The notes beneath the pieces are model-generated. The model made no database searches and had not been told where the DNA came from. It saw only the letters and a program-made list of their open reading frames with translations. Of a DNA stretch of 64,000 nucleotides, positions 1 to 9,099 are shown piece by piece. The position numbers and the translations under genes are program-made. This DNA is from an uncultured Polaribacter sp. GTDB lineage: Bacteria; Bacteroidota; Bacteroidia; Flavobacteriales; Flavobacteriaceae. The stretch covers positions 1-64,000 of the forward strand of contig NZ_CANMHM010000006.1 of NCBI RefSeq assembly GCF_947497695.1, read 5' to 3'. Every line of letters begins with the position of its first letter. Within the stretch, counting starts at the first letter, position 1.

Positions 1-2
1 AT

Positions 3-3000
3 GTTGGTTCTCCAATTACAGGAACAGGAAATGCTATTAGTTTTGGAAATCAAACAGCAGCAGGAACATATACAGTACTAGCGACAAGAACAAGTACTTC
101 ATGTACACGAGTGATGTCAGGTTCAGGAATTGTAACGATAAACTCAGCTGATGTTCCTGAAGCAGGAAACAATGGAACATTAACATTATGTACAGGAGAT
201 ACTCCTACAAATGCACAATTATTAGGTGCATTATCAGGAGAAGATTCAGGAGGTTCGTTCACACAATCAGGAAATGTATATACGTATACTGTAATAGGTG
301 CTGGTGTTTGTTCTACACAATCAGATACATCAACAGTAACTGTAAACTATACAACTGCACCAAATGCAGGAACTGATGGAACATTAGAATTATGTATTGG
401 AACTACTCCAACAACTGCTCAATTAAGAGATGCTTTAACAGGCGAAGATAATGGAGGTACATTTACTCAGACAGGAAATATATACACATACACAGTAAAT
501 GGTTTGGGAGGTTGTTCTGGAACAACAGATACATCTACTGTTACAGTAATTATTATTGATTCAGATAAAGATGGTATCAATGATATCTGTGACATTGATG
601 ATGATAACGATGGTATTTTAGATACTAGAGAATCTTTTACAGATCTTACAGATTGGACAAGAGGTCCAGGAGCATCAAGAAGTAAAGTAATTACGCCAAT
701 AGTTGGCAACACTTTATCAGCAAGCTCAGGTAACGTAGGATGGAATGAATCATATGCAACACCTGGTGTACTTAGCTATGGTTTAGACGTAAATGACGTT
801 AAGGTAACTTTTCAGGCACCTCGTATATCTTACAATATTTTTATGGTTGGTTTAAATGCTTTTCCTAATAGCAATTCTTCATACAGTGATATTAATTATG
901 CAATCTATGTCCATACTAGCAATATCAGAATTTATGAAAGTGGTGCTTACAGAGGTATTTTTGGTTCTATCCAATCTACAGATGTATTAAGTGTTAAAAA
1001 AGTAGGAAATACAGTAACTTATTTGAAAAACGATGTTGTTTTCTATACAAGTTTAGTAGCTGCAAATGAAACAGATTATTTTGTAGATACTTCTGTTTAT
1101 AGAGGGTCAGGAAATATAATAGAGAATATTCAAATAAGTCCTGCATCATTATTAAATGATGATATAGACAACGATGGGATTGTAAATCGTTTAGACATTG
1201 ATTCTGATAATGATGGTATTCCAGATAACATAGAGGCACAAACTACCTTAGGTTTTGTAGCTCCTTTAGGAATAGATGCAGATAGTGATGGTTTAGATGC
1301 TAGATATGATGCAAATGATACAAACATTTCAGCTGCCTCTAATGGATTAACACCAGTAAACACAGATGCTGCTTTTGATACATCAGATTTAATTCCAGAT
1401 TATTTAGATACCAATTCTGATAACGATGTGTTTTTAGATATTGAAGAAAGTAGAAATCCTTCAATTTCATTAGCATTAGCAGATGCAGATACAGATGGTT
1501 TACAAAATAATTTTGATACCGTAATTTTAACTACAGGGACATCAAGTACGAACCCTAATAACAATATTACAAGTCCGATTTCATTTTTCAAAGCTGATGA
1601 ATATCCAGGTGTAGAACTAAACTATAGAAAATTACCAAAAGATACAGACAATGATAGTGTTGCAGATTATATAGATATAGATGATGACAACGATGGTATT
1701 TTAGATACTAGAGAGTCTGTTTTAGATCTTACAGATTGGACAAGAGGGCCTGGAGCAACTGTAAATAAAGTTGTTACACCAATAGTAGGTAATACTTTAA
1801 ATGCAAACACAAGTAGCTTGGGTTGGAATGAATCTTATGCTTCACCAAGAGTGCTTAGTTATGGTTTAAATATAAATGATTTTCAAGTAAATTTTCAGTC
1901 TCCTCGTACATCTTATAATATTTTTATGGTTGGATTGAATGCTTTGACTAATAGTAATTCTTCTTATACTGATATAGAATATGCAATCTACATCAATAGG
2001 ACTAATTTTTATATTCGTGAAAAAGGTACTAATAGAGGTTTATTTGGTTCTTTTGTATCTACGGATGTATTTAGTATAAAAAAAGAAGGAAATGTAGTAA
2101 ACTATTTAAAAAACGATGTTGTTTTTTATACAAGTTTAGTCCCTGCAAATGCAGCAGATTATTTTGTAGATACTTCTGTTTATAGAGCAAACGGACCTAT
2201 GATACAAAATATTCAAATAGATTCCTTTTTACAGTTAGATACAGATGGAGATGGTGTACCTAATCATTTCGATTTAGATTCTGATAATGATGGTATACCA
2301 GATAATGTAGAAGCACAATCTACACTAGATTATATTATATCTGCTGCAGATACAGATGCAACTTATTTAGTTAATGATGGTATTAATTCTGCTTATATTG
2401 GTGGTTTAACACCTGTTAATACAGATGGAACAGGAAACGAGGATTATATTAATTTAGATGCAGATGATGATGGTGTTTTCGATACCTTAGAAGTTGGTCT
2501 TACTATTGATACTAACAATAATGGACAAACAAATGGTACTGTTGGTGAAAATGGAATAGATAATACATTAACTTCAGACAATTATACAGATGTCAATGCT
2601 CACATTAACACCCCAAAAACTCTTCCAGATGCAGATAATGATGTTTTAACTTTTGGTGATGTAGATTATAGAGATACTCAGGCATCTGGTATTGCAATGA
2701 TAACTCAAGTACACCAAACAATTTCTAGTAAAGTAGTAGAAATAACTAACATACACCCTACAAATAGCATTGGACAAGGTAAAATAGGGGTTTATTTATA
2801 TAAGGATACAAAAGGAAACCAAAGTGGTGTTACACCAAGTTTTACTGCTGTTAATTCTTCAGAAATACTGCCTGGAGCATCATATTTAGTGCCTTTAGAT
2901 ATAGAAGGAGCAGATGATACTATTATAATAGCAGGAACCAACAGTTCAACTGCTAATTTATGGAATGATAGATTAGATTTAGTTACAGATATATCTAATA

Positions 3001-4997
3001 ATAGCTCTTACGTTAGAATTGATGAAATACTAGAGCCAAATAAGAATTTTGAATCTACAGAATGGATAAAGTTTGTAGATGATAGTTTAGATCCTTACAG
3101 AGATTTAGCCTCTGGAGGGCCAGAAAGACATCCTCATGCTCCGTTATTAATTGAAATAAATGAGGCAAATAGAGAATCTAATGTTGCATTAGGTACACAT
3201 AGAATCAACCCAACTTATAGTAAGGATGGTCAATGGCTTAATGGACAGCCAGATATAACAAGACATGTTCAAATTCATGAAAATTATAGTGCATCTGAAC
3301 AATTTAATGCTAGGCAAATTTCTATAGTTAAAGGTTTTAGATTGACTGTTCGTAATAGTTTGTTGCGTATTCTAGATGATTTAACATTAGATGAAAAAAC
3401 TTCTCAAATTCGTTTAGAAGGTTCATCTCAGTTAGTTCAAATACATGATGCTAAAAGTAAAGTATCAGGAACTGGTGTTTTACATGTAGATCAAAACTCT
3501 ACAATAGCAAGTATTTATAGGTATAACTATATGAGCTCTCCAGTAGGTGGAGGTTCTTACACAATTGGTAGTGTTTTAAAAGATGGGCGTTCTCCAACTT
3601 CTGCAACTTCATTAGCTTTAGATATTGATTTTATATCTGGAGTAAATGGATCTAGTGGAAAAACAATACAAATTGCAAGTCATTGGTTGTATACTTTTGC
3701 AAGTGCAGATGGAGCTTATTCTAACTGGGTGCAAACAAAAGAGAAGGGCGAGATAAAGTCTACAGATGGTTTTATTATGAAAGGTCCAGGAACTGAACAG
3801 AATTATACTTTTGTAGGAACTCCAAATGATGGTGATTTAAGAACAGAAATAGGTGCTAAACAAGCCTATTTATTAGGAAACCCATATCCTTCTGCAATAA
3901 ACACAAAGAAGTTTATAGAAGATAATATAAACTCAATTACCGGTAGTTTATATTTTTGGCAACATGCAGGAGAAAAGGATATAATAAGTTCTAATATAGC
4001 TGGCCATAATTATAGTGGTTATATTGGTGGGTATGCAACTAGAAATATCTCTATGGGATTAGCTGCAAGTCAAGTTAAGAGTAACATTAGGGCAGTTACA
4101 GCAACAATAGGAGCTGGAACTTATATTGCACCAAGAGCATACATTCCAATTGGCCAAGGTTTCTTTGTAGAAGGAGGTTCAGATGGAGGTCCAATTGTTT
4201 TTAATAACAGTCAAAGAGAGTATAAAAGAGAAGGAGAAGAGTCTATATTCTTTAAAACTGAAAACATAAGTAGTACAAATAGTTTTAGTAATAGTTTGCC
4301 AATTATAAAGTTAGGAATGAACTATACTACTATAGGAAATAAAGAAATGCACCGTCAAATTGGTGTTTCTTTTAATCCTAACAATAGTTTTGATTATGAT
4401 AATGGTTATGATAGTGAATTATTTGACCTTTCTAGTTCTGATATGTACTGGAAGTTTCCAAATAATGATGCAAAGTATATTATTGCAGGAGTTCAAGAAA
4501 TTTCTAACGATTTACAAGTTCCTTTAGAGTTAGTAACTGAAAAAGATGGAGAAATATCTATAGAAATTGATGAGTGGAATTTAGAAGATCAGTTAGTTTA
4601 TTTATTTGATAAATTAACTAATACCTCTTACCCATTACATGAGCAAGAAGCAGTTTTAAACTTAAATACAGGAGTGCATAGTGATCGTTTTTTCTTAACA
4701 TTTACAACAAAACAAAAAGCTGTTTTAAGTGTAGAGCAAGATGAACTTTCTGGCGATAATGTTACTATTTATTATAATAGTGCAACTAAAGAAATTAATA
4801 TCAATCCAAACAATGATGTTCGTGTTCTAAAAGTAGATTTGTATTCAATTTTAGGCCAAAAAGTAAACACTTGGAATTTTACTGATACTTTTAATGATCA
4901 AATTAAACTTTCTACAACTTCTTTAGCAAGTGCAGTATATCTTACGAAAGTAACCACAAATAAGGGAGTTTTTTCTAAGAAGTTGGTTGTAGAATAA
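3..4997 (+). CDS. Giant T9SS-secreted surface protein with TSP3 repeats (5' end outside window)
   Basis: The reading frame is open through the left edge of the window (frame beginning at base 3), so the first ATG at 111 is internal and the N-terminus is missing. Visible parts in order are: Ig-like repeats with a 68-residue period (AG..GTL.LC motifs at 162 and 366); thrombospondin type-3 calcium-binding stretches of the DxDxDGxxD type (about 555-620, 1155-1230, 1640-1715, 2238-2310 and 2450-2530); and a duplicated domain ending in a YxKNxVVFYTS motif that resembles a concanavalin-A-like beta-sandwich. A long surface-protein region (about 3300-4200) follows. A C-terminal type IX sorting domain ends the protein (about 4779-4994: DLYSILGQ, then AVYLTKV and KKLVVE). 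It is probably a cell-surface or secreted adhesin-like protein; the ligand is unknown. A terminator follows directly. Confidence 0.9.
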   Translation, partial: VGSPITGTGNAISFGNQTAAGTYTVLATRTSTSCTRVMSGSGIVTINSADVPEAGNNGTLTLCTGDTPTNAQLLGALSGEDSGGSFTQSGNVYTYTVIGAGVCSTQSDTSTVTVNYTTAPNAGTDGTLELCIGTTPTTAQLRDALTGEDNGGTFTQTGNIYTYTVNGLGGCSGTTDTSTVTVIIIDSDKDGINDICDIDDDNDGILDTRESFTDLTDWTRGPGASRSKVITPIVGNTLSASSGNVGWNESYATPGVLSYGLDVNDVKVTFQAPRISYNIFMVGLNAFPNSNSSYSDINYAIYVHTSNIRIYESGAYRGIFGSIQSTDVLSVKKVGNTVTYLKNDVVFYTSLVAANETDYFVDTSVYRGSGNIIENIQISPASLLNDDIDNDGIVNRLDIDSDNDGIPDNIEAQTTLGFVAPLGIDADSDGLDARYDANDTNISAASNGLTPVNTDAAFDTSDLIPDYLDTNSDNDVFLDIEESRNPSISLALADADTDGLQNNFDTVILTTGTSSTNPNNNITSPISFFKADEYPGVELNYRKLPKDTDNDSVADYIDIDDDNDGILDTRESVLDLTDWTRGPGATVNKVVTPIVGNTLNANTSSLGWNESYASPRVLSYGLNINDFQVNFQSPRTSYNIFMVGLNALTNSNSSYTDIEYAIYINRTNFYIREKGTNRGLFGSFVSTDVFSIKKEGNVVNYLKNDVVFYTSLVPANAADYFVDTSVYRANGPMIQNIQIDSFLQLDTDGDGVPNHFDLDSDNDGIPDNVEAQSTLDYIISAADTDATYLVNDGINSAYIGGLTPVNTDGTGNEDYINLDADDDGVFDTLEVGLTIDTNNNGQTNGTVGENGIDNTLTSDNYTDVNAHINTPKTLPDADNDVLTFGDVDYRDTQASGIAMITQVHQTISSKVVEITNIHPTNSIGQGKIGVYLYKDTKGNQSGVTPSFTAVNSSEILPGASYLVPLDIEGADDTIIIAGTNSSTANLWNDRLDLVTDISNNSSYVRIDEILEPNKNFESTEWIKFVDDSLDPYRDLASGGPERHPHAPLLIEINEANRESNVALGTHRINPTYSKDGQWLNGQPDITRHVQIHENYSASEQFNARQISIVKGFRLTVRNSLLRILDDLTLDEKTSQIRLEGSSQLVQIHDAKSKVSGTGVLHVDQNSTIASIYRYNYMSSPVGGGSYTIGSVLKDGRSPTSATSLALDIDFISGVNGSSGKTIQIASHWLYTFASADGAYSNWVQTKEKGEIKSTDGFIMKGPGTEQNYTFVGTPNDGDLRTEIGAKQAYLLGNPYPSAINTKKFIEDNINSITGSLYFWQHAGEKDIISSNIAGHNYSGYIGGYATRNISMGLAASQVKSNIRAVTATIGAGTYIAPRAYIPIGQGFFVEGGSDGGPIVFNNSQREYKREGEESIFFKTENISSTNSFSNSLPIIKLGMNYTTIGNKEMHRQIGVSFNPNNSFDYDNGYDSELFDLSSSDMYWKFPNNDAKYIIAGVQEISNDLQVPLELVTEKDGEISIEIDEWNLEDQLVYLFDKLTNTSYPLHEQEAVLNLNTGVHSDRFFLTFTTKQKAVLSVEQDELSGDNVTIYYNSATKEININPNNDVRVLKVDLYSILGQKVNTWNFTDTFNDQIKLSTTSLASAVYLTKVTTNKGVFSKKLVVE
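591..1250 (+). repeat. Tandem intragenic repeat, copy 1
   Basis: This segment encodes DIDDDNDGILDTRES, a LTDWTRGPGA-containing beta-sandwich-like domain and a second TSP3 stretch ending DSDNDGIPDN. It aligns to the segment starting at 1674 with a constant offset of 1083 bases (361 codons) from 591 to about 1139. A two-codon deletion in the second copy then shifts the offset to 1077. The copies differ at many codons, so the duplication is not recent. Confidence 0.9.
1674..2327 (+). repeat. Tandem intragenic repeat, copy 2
   Basis: This is the second copy of the unit starting at 591. It encodes the same order of TSP3 motif, LTDWTRGPGA domain, YLKNDVVFYTSL motif and second TSP3 motif. It is two codons shorter near the join between domain and TSP3 repeat. 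Confidence 0.9.
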
Positions 4998-5023
4998 CCC
5001 TATTAAATCTTTTATTAGAATAG

Positions 5024-5055
5024 AAAATGAGGCTTTTTTAAAGCCTCATTTTTTT
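5024..5055 (+). terminator. Rho-independent terminator of the giant surface protein gene
   Basis: A perfect stem AAATGAGGCTTT / AAAGCCTCATTT is followed by a run of T. It lies 27 bases after the stop codon at 4997 and ends that transcript. Confidence 0.85.
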
Positions 5056-5210
5056 GTTATATGTTTTGTTGTGTTAGCAGTTTTTTTGATACAATCAATT
5101 TTAATGTTTGTTAATAAAAAAACATCTAAATTTATCTGTTTTTAATTCACCATAAATAGATGCTATTTTACAGTTTATAGCTATTTTAGTAGCAATAAAA
5201 CATTCATAAA

Positions 5211-6833
5211 ATGATTGTACAAGGAAATATTGTAGACATCCAAAACAAGCGAATTTTTAAAGGAGAAATCGAAGTAAAAAGCGATAAGATTTTAGAAATT
5301 CGTGAAGCAAATCACAACCAAGAAAACTACATTTTACCGGGTTTTGTAGATGCACATATCCACATAGAAAGTTCTATGTTGGTGCCATCAGAATTTGCAA
5401 AAATAGCAGTAAAACACGGTACAGTTGCAACCGTTTCTGATCCGCATGAAATTGCGAATGTTTTAGGGGTAAAAGGAGTAGAATTTATGATTGAAAACGG
5501 AAAGAAAGTTCCGTTAAAATTCAATTTTGGAGCACCAAGTTGTGTGCCTGCAACTTCTTTTGAAAGTGCAGGAGCAATCATTAATTCTGAAGATGTTAAA
5601 ATAATGATGGAAAACCTAGACATAAAATACCTTTCTGAAATGATGAATTATCCTGGTGTTTTGTTTGATGATAAAGAAGTATTAGCCAAAATTAAACATG
5701 CAAAAAACAACAACAAACCCATTGATGGTCATGCTCCAGGTTTAAGAGGTAATGATATTACAAAATATATTGCAGCAGGAATTTCTACAGATCATGAGTG
5801 TTTTACCCATGATGAAGCTTTAGAAAAGTTGCAAAAAGGAATGAAAATATTAATTAGAGAAGGTTCTGCTGCAAAAAACTTCAACGCTTTAATTGATTTA
5901 TTACCAGAACATTTTAAAAATATGATGTTTTGTTCAGATGATAAACATCCAGATGATTTGTTGTTAGGGCATATCAATCAACTTTGTAAAAGAGCGGTTG
6001 CAAAAGGAATCGATGTTTTTAAAGTATTACAAGTTGCTTGTATAAACCCTGTTAAACATTATAATTTAGAGGTTGGTTTGTTGCAAAAAAACGACTTTGC
6101 AGATTTTATTATTGTTGATGATTTAAAAGAATTCAATGTTTTAGAAACGTATATTAATGGAGAATTAGTTGCTAAAAACGGAGAAAGTTTTGTAAAATTT
6201 GTTGATTTTGAGGTTTTAAACAATTTTAATACTGATAAAAAAGAAGTAGCAGATTTTAGATTTGAATCATCATCAGAAAAAATTAAAGTTATAGAGGCTT
6301 TAGAAGGCGAATTAGTAACCAACCAAATTGAAGTAAGTTCTTTAATTGTTGATGGAAATTTAGTTTCTAATACAACAACAGATATTTTAAAAATGACAGT
6401 TGTAAATCGATATAAAAATGAAAAACCTGCCATTGCATTTATTAAAAATTTCGGAATTAAAGAAGGTGCAATTGCAAGTTCTGTTGGGCATGATTCTCAT
6501 AATATTATTGCTCTTGGAGTTTCTGATGAAGCTATCTGCAAAGCTGTAAATTTAATTATCAAAAATAAAGGTGGAATTTGTGCCATAAACAATTCTCAAG
6601 AAAAAATTGTGGCTTTACCAGTTGCAGGAATCATGTCTGATTTATCTGCTGAAGAAATTGGCAAACAATATGCAGCATTAGATAAAATGGTAAAACAAAT
6701 GGGTAGCAAATTAAATGCACCTTATATGAGTTTGTCTTTTATGGCGTTGTTGGTAATACCGTCTTTAAAATTGTCTGACAAAGGTTTGTTTGATGGAAAT
6801 AGTTTTAAATTTACCTCTTTGGAGGTTATTTAA
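5211..6833 (+). CDS. ade: Adenine deaminase
   Basis: Converts adenine to hypoxanthine and ammonia in purine salvage (EC 3.5.4.2), in the cytoplasm. The 540-residue length is close to the usual 540-600 for the amidohydrolase-superfamily AdeC type. Metal-binding and active-site motifs are visible: HIH at 49-51 in [16 protein letters not shown] near 75-80, DGHAPG near 172-177, STDHE near 192-196, SDDKHPDD at 242-249, and the family-typical GHDSHN at 426-431 in the C-terminal domain. The ATG start fits the N-terminal beta strand. It is transcribed alone, with no closely spaced neighbour on either side. Confidence 0.93.
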   Translation: MIVQGNIVDIQNKRIFKGEIEVKSDKILEIREANHNQENYILPGFVDAHIHIESSMLVPSEFAKIAVKHGTVATVSDPHEIANVLGVKGVEFMIENGKKVPLKFNFGAPSCVPATSFESAGAIINSEDVKIMMENLDIKYLSEMMNYPGVLFDDKEVLAKIKHAKNNNKPIDGHAPGLRGNDITKYIAAGISTDHECFTHDEALEKLQKGMKILIREGSAAKNFNALIDLLPEHFKNMMFCSDDKHPDDLLLGHINQLCKRAVAKGIDVFKVLQVACINPVKHYNLEVGLLQKNDFADFIIVDDLKEFNVLETYINGELVAKNGESFVKFVDFEVLNNFNTDKKEVADFRFESSSEKIKVIEALEGELVTNQIEVSSLIVDGNLVSNTTTDILKMTVVNRYKNEKPAIAFIKNFGIKEGAIASSVGHDSHNIIALGVSDEAICKAVNLIIKNKGGICAINNSQEKIVALPVAGIMSDLSAEEIGKQYAALDKMVKQMGSKLNAPYMSLSFMALLVIPSLKLSDKGLFDGNSFKFTSLEVI

Positions 6834-6904
6834 ATTAGTTTCAGTGTTTCAAAGTTTTTGAGGTGAAGAGTTTTAAGGTTGAGTTTCATTTCAACCAATT
6901 GGAC

Positions 6905-6952
6905 AAATCTCATAAAATAGCTAACATAATGCTGAGCAACTTTATGAGATTT
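6905..6952 (+). terminator. Possible terminator hairpin after adenine deaminase
   Basis: Perfect 12-base arms AAATCTCATAAA (6905-6916) and TTTATGAGATTT (6941-6952) are separated by a 24-base loop and followed by TT. The long loop makes it weaker than a standard terminator. Confidence 0.45.
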
Positions 6953-7050
6953 TTCCTAAAAAGTCGAAATAACAAATATTATTATTTTAAATATATATTC
7001 TTCTAAAATTACTTTAGATTTATGTATTAACAATAAGCTAGCAAATAAGT

Positions 7051-7139
7051 CTAGCCCTGATTGAACGGCTTGTTTGAGCTCTTTTTTATTTCCTTTTTAG
7101 GAATAAAAAAAGCGAGTAGTGAAAGCAGGAAATAGCTTC
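7051..7139 (+). ncRNA. Structured intergenic RNA, Flavo-1-like
   Basis: The segment begins AGCCCTGATTGAACGG and ends GAAAGCAGGAAATAGCT. From memory, this bracketing is typical of the Flavo-1 motif found between flavobacterial genes. The ends can pair (AGC with GCT, CCTG with CAGG). An inner helix forms between CTCTTTTTTATTTCC (7080-7094) and GGAATAAAAAAAGCGAG (7100-7116). The function of the family is unknown. The family name is recalled from its shape, not tested with a covariance model. Confidence 0.55.
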
Positions 7140-7174
7140 AAAAAAATAGTACTTTTACCTAAAATATATTTACA

Positions 7175-7765
7175 ATGAGCTTACAGCAAGATTTAGAAAA
7201 CAGAAGCGGCAACAAATGCGAATTATGTACTGCAACCCATAATTTAGTAATTTATGAGGTAAAACCAACTTCTACTGGTGGAGTAGATGGAAGCTTATTA
7301 GCTTGTGAAAGGTGTGTAACCCAAATAGAAAATCCAGAAGATACAGATGTAAATCATTGGCGTTGTTTAAATGATGCAATGTGGAGTGAGTTTAGAGCAG
7401 TAAAAGTAGTGGCTTGGAGAATGCTTTCTCGTTTAAGAAATGAAGGTTGGCCAAAAGATTTGTTAGATATGCTTTATTTAGAAGATGATGATTTGCGTTT
7501 TGCAAAAGAATCTGGCGATCATTTAGATGAAAGTGATAAGATTATTCATAGAGATGCAAATGGAGCAATTTTACAAGCAGGAGATTCTGTAGTTTTAATT
7601 AAAGATTTAAAAGTAAAAGGTTCTAGCATGGTTGCAAAACAAGGAACTGCTGTTCGTAGAATATCTTTAGATCACGAAAACGCAAAATATATTGAAGGCA
7701 AAGTTGGCCCTACACAAATTGTAATTATTACTGATTATGTGAAAAAAATGGCAGAAAAGGAGTAG
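7175..7765 (+). CDS. PhnA domain-containing protein (YjdM-like)
   Basis: A 196-residue soluble protein. An N-terminal zinc-ribbon-like part has two cysteine pairs (CELC at 15-18 and CERC near 44-47). The C-terminal PhnA/YjdM beta-barrel domain contains DANGAILQAGDSVVLIKDL and a KVKGSS motif near 125-150. Despite the historical phn name, the family is not known to degrade phosphonates; its role is unclear. It is a single gene, preceded by a structured RNA candidate and followed by 99 bases before the next gene. Confidence 0.85.
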   Translation: MSLQQDLENRSGNKCELCTATHNLVIYEVKPTSTGGVDGSLLACERCVTQIENPEDTDVNHWRCLNDAMWSEFRAVKVVAWRMLSRLRNEGWPKDLLDMLYLEDDDLRFAKESGDHLDESDKIIHRDANGAILQAGDSVVLIKDLKVKGSSMVAKQGTAVRRISLDHENAKYIEGKVGPTQIVIITDYVKKMAEKE

Positions 7766-7864
7766 TACTTTTTTTGTTTTTCTTTTTTTTAGATAAAATA
7801 GTACTGTTTTTAAATTTATAAAATTTTTACTTATTCATAATTTTTTAGAGTTAAATAGCATCAT

Positions 7865-8443
7865 ATGAAAATTATATTTTTTGTGTTAGTTTTTTTTATT
7901 TTTTCTTTTATACCTTTTTCTGCACAAGAAAAATTTGAAAAAGAATATAGAGTTAAGTCTGCTAAAGTACCTGAGAATGCTTTAAGAATAATTTTAAAAT
8001 GGAATTTCCCTAACAAAGTAAAGTGGTTTGCAGAAGAGAGTAATGATGGAAAAACTTTTGAAGCTAAAGCGTGTTTTAAAAAACATAATTATAGTATAGA
8101 GTTTTCTGAAAAAGGAGAACTTATTGATGTTGAGAAAAATGTAAACCCTAACTCTTTAACAAAAGAAATAGAAGAAAAAATTGATACTTATTTATATGGT
8201 CGTTTTTTGAAATTTAGTAAAAAAAAGATTCAAATTCAATATTCTGGTGATGAAGATAGTCTATACAATACCATTTTTAATATTGATGCAAAATCCAATA
8301 GATTCATAAAAAAATATGAACTTGTAGTATTAGGTAAGCAGCAGAAAGAGTTGGCATTGTATGAGTTTTTATTTGATGAGCGTGGACAAGTTTTAAAAGA
8401 ATTAAAATTTAAACCTACCGATTTTTTAAATTTAGAGTTTTGA
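7865..8443 (+). CDS. Exported protein of unknown function
   Basis: A 192-residue protein with a clear signal peptide (MKIIFFVLVFFIFSFIPFSA, cleavage before QEKF). The mature part is rich in Lys, Glu and aromatic residues. It looks like two repeated alpha/beta units of the PepSY-like kind (KVKWFAEES, then KIQIQYS), but I do not recognise a firm family. Its stop overlaps the next start by one base (TGATG), so it is co-transcribed and translationally coupled with the DUF2490-type outer-membrane protein. A shared job in the envelope is likely. Confidence 0.75.
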   Translation: MKIIFFVLVFFIFSFIPFSAQEKFEKEYRVKSAKVPENALRIILKWNFPNKVKWFAEESNDGKTFEAKACFKKHNYSIEFSEKGELIDVEKNVNPNSLTKEIEEKIDTYLYGRFLKFSKKKIQIQYSGDEDSLYNTIFNIDAKSNRFIKKYELVVLGKQQKELALYEFLFDERGQVLKELKFKPTDFLNLEF

Positions 8444-9096
8444 TGAAAAAAGAAAATTTATTTTTTGTAATGATTTTTATAATAGTTGTAAAAATATCTG
8501 CTCAATCTAATTTTGAGGCTGGTTTTTTACCCAAAATTATCTTTTCTACAAAAATTGATGCTAAAACAAAGTGGGTAAATAGTATAGAGTCTAGAACAAT
8601 TGTTTTTGATGAGACCTATCAATTTTCTCATAATTTGGTAGATCTTTCTTCAATTTATTCTTTAAAATCAGGTTTAAATCATTCTTTTAATTTGGGTTAT
8701 ATTTTGCGATTTCGAGGAAAAGAAACTATTCATAGAACTTTTCAGCACTACAATTTTGTAAGTGATTTTCTTTCTTTAAAAATAGGTAATAGAATTGCTT
8801 TCGAACAATTTTATCAAGTTGATGACAATGTTACATTTAGAACAAGATATCAAGCAAGTGTTCAAAAACCTTTAAATGGTGAAAAAGTTGATGTTAAAGA
8901 ATTTTACCTGAAATTAGGTAACGAATATCTTACAGATTTTAATGATTTAGAAATTAGATTTACGCCTTATTTAGGATATCAAATATCTAAAATAGATAAA
9001 CTTGAATTTGGATTAGATTATAGGGTTAACGATTTTATTACAAGTACAGCCCAAAATAACCTGTGGTTTAGAACTACTTGGTATATTTCTTTGTAG
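8443..9096 (+). CDS. DUF2490-type outer-membrane beta-barrel protein
   Basis: A 217-residue protein from the ATG at 8443. An alternative TTG one codon upstream (8440) is less likely, because TGATG coupling places the ATG exactly on the previous stop. A signal peptide ends ...KISAQ. The mature part alternates polar and hydrophobic residues in about a dozen beta strands and ends in an aromatic-rich strand (WFRTTWYISL), as DUF2490 barrels do. Its substrate is unknown. It converges with the M1 peptidase gene, with only three bases between the stops. Confidence 0.8.
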   Translation: MKKENLFFVMIFIIVVKISAQSNFEAGFLPKIIFSTKIDAKTKWVNSIESRTIVFDETYQFSHNLVDLSSIYSLKSGLNHSFNLGYILRFRGKETIHRTFQHYNFVSDFLSLKIGNRIAFEQFYQVDDNVTFRTRYQASVQKPLNGEKVDVKEFYLKLGNEYLTDFNDLEIRFTPYLGYQISKIDKLEFGLDYRVNDFITSTAQNNLWFRTTWYISL

Positions 9097-9099
9097 CAA

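Larger units (their letters stand above)
6834..7174. other. Intergenic region with a hairpin and a structured RNA candidate
   Basis: This 341-base gap has no convincing coding frame. It contains a long-loop inverted repeat (6905-6952) that could terminate the adenine deaminase transcript. It also holds a Flavo-1-like RNA candidate (7051-7139) just upstream of the PhnA-type gene. Both are listed separately. Confidence 0.6.

Noticed and set aside
1130..1591. Open frames on the minus strand opposite the TSP3 repeats
   Set aside because: They mirror the Asp-rich plus-strand coding sequence and have the Ser/Ile-rich composition expected of an antisense frame. No start signal or family match is seen.
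6059..6433. 124-codon minus-strand frame inside adenine deaminase
   Set aside because: The adenine deaminase frame is fully supported by motifs over this region; the antisense frame shows only low-complexity Ser/Lys.
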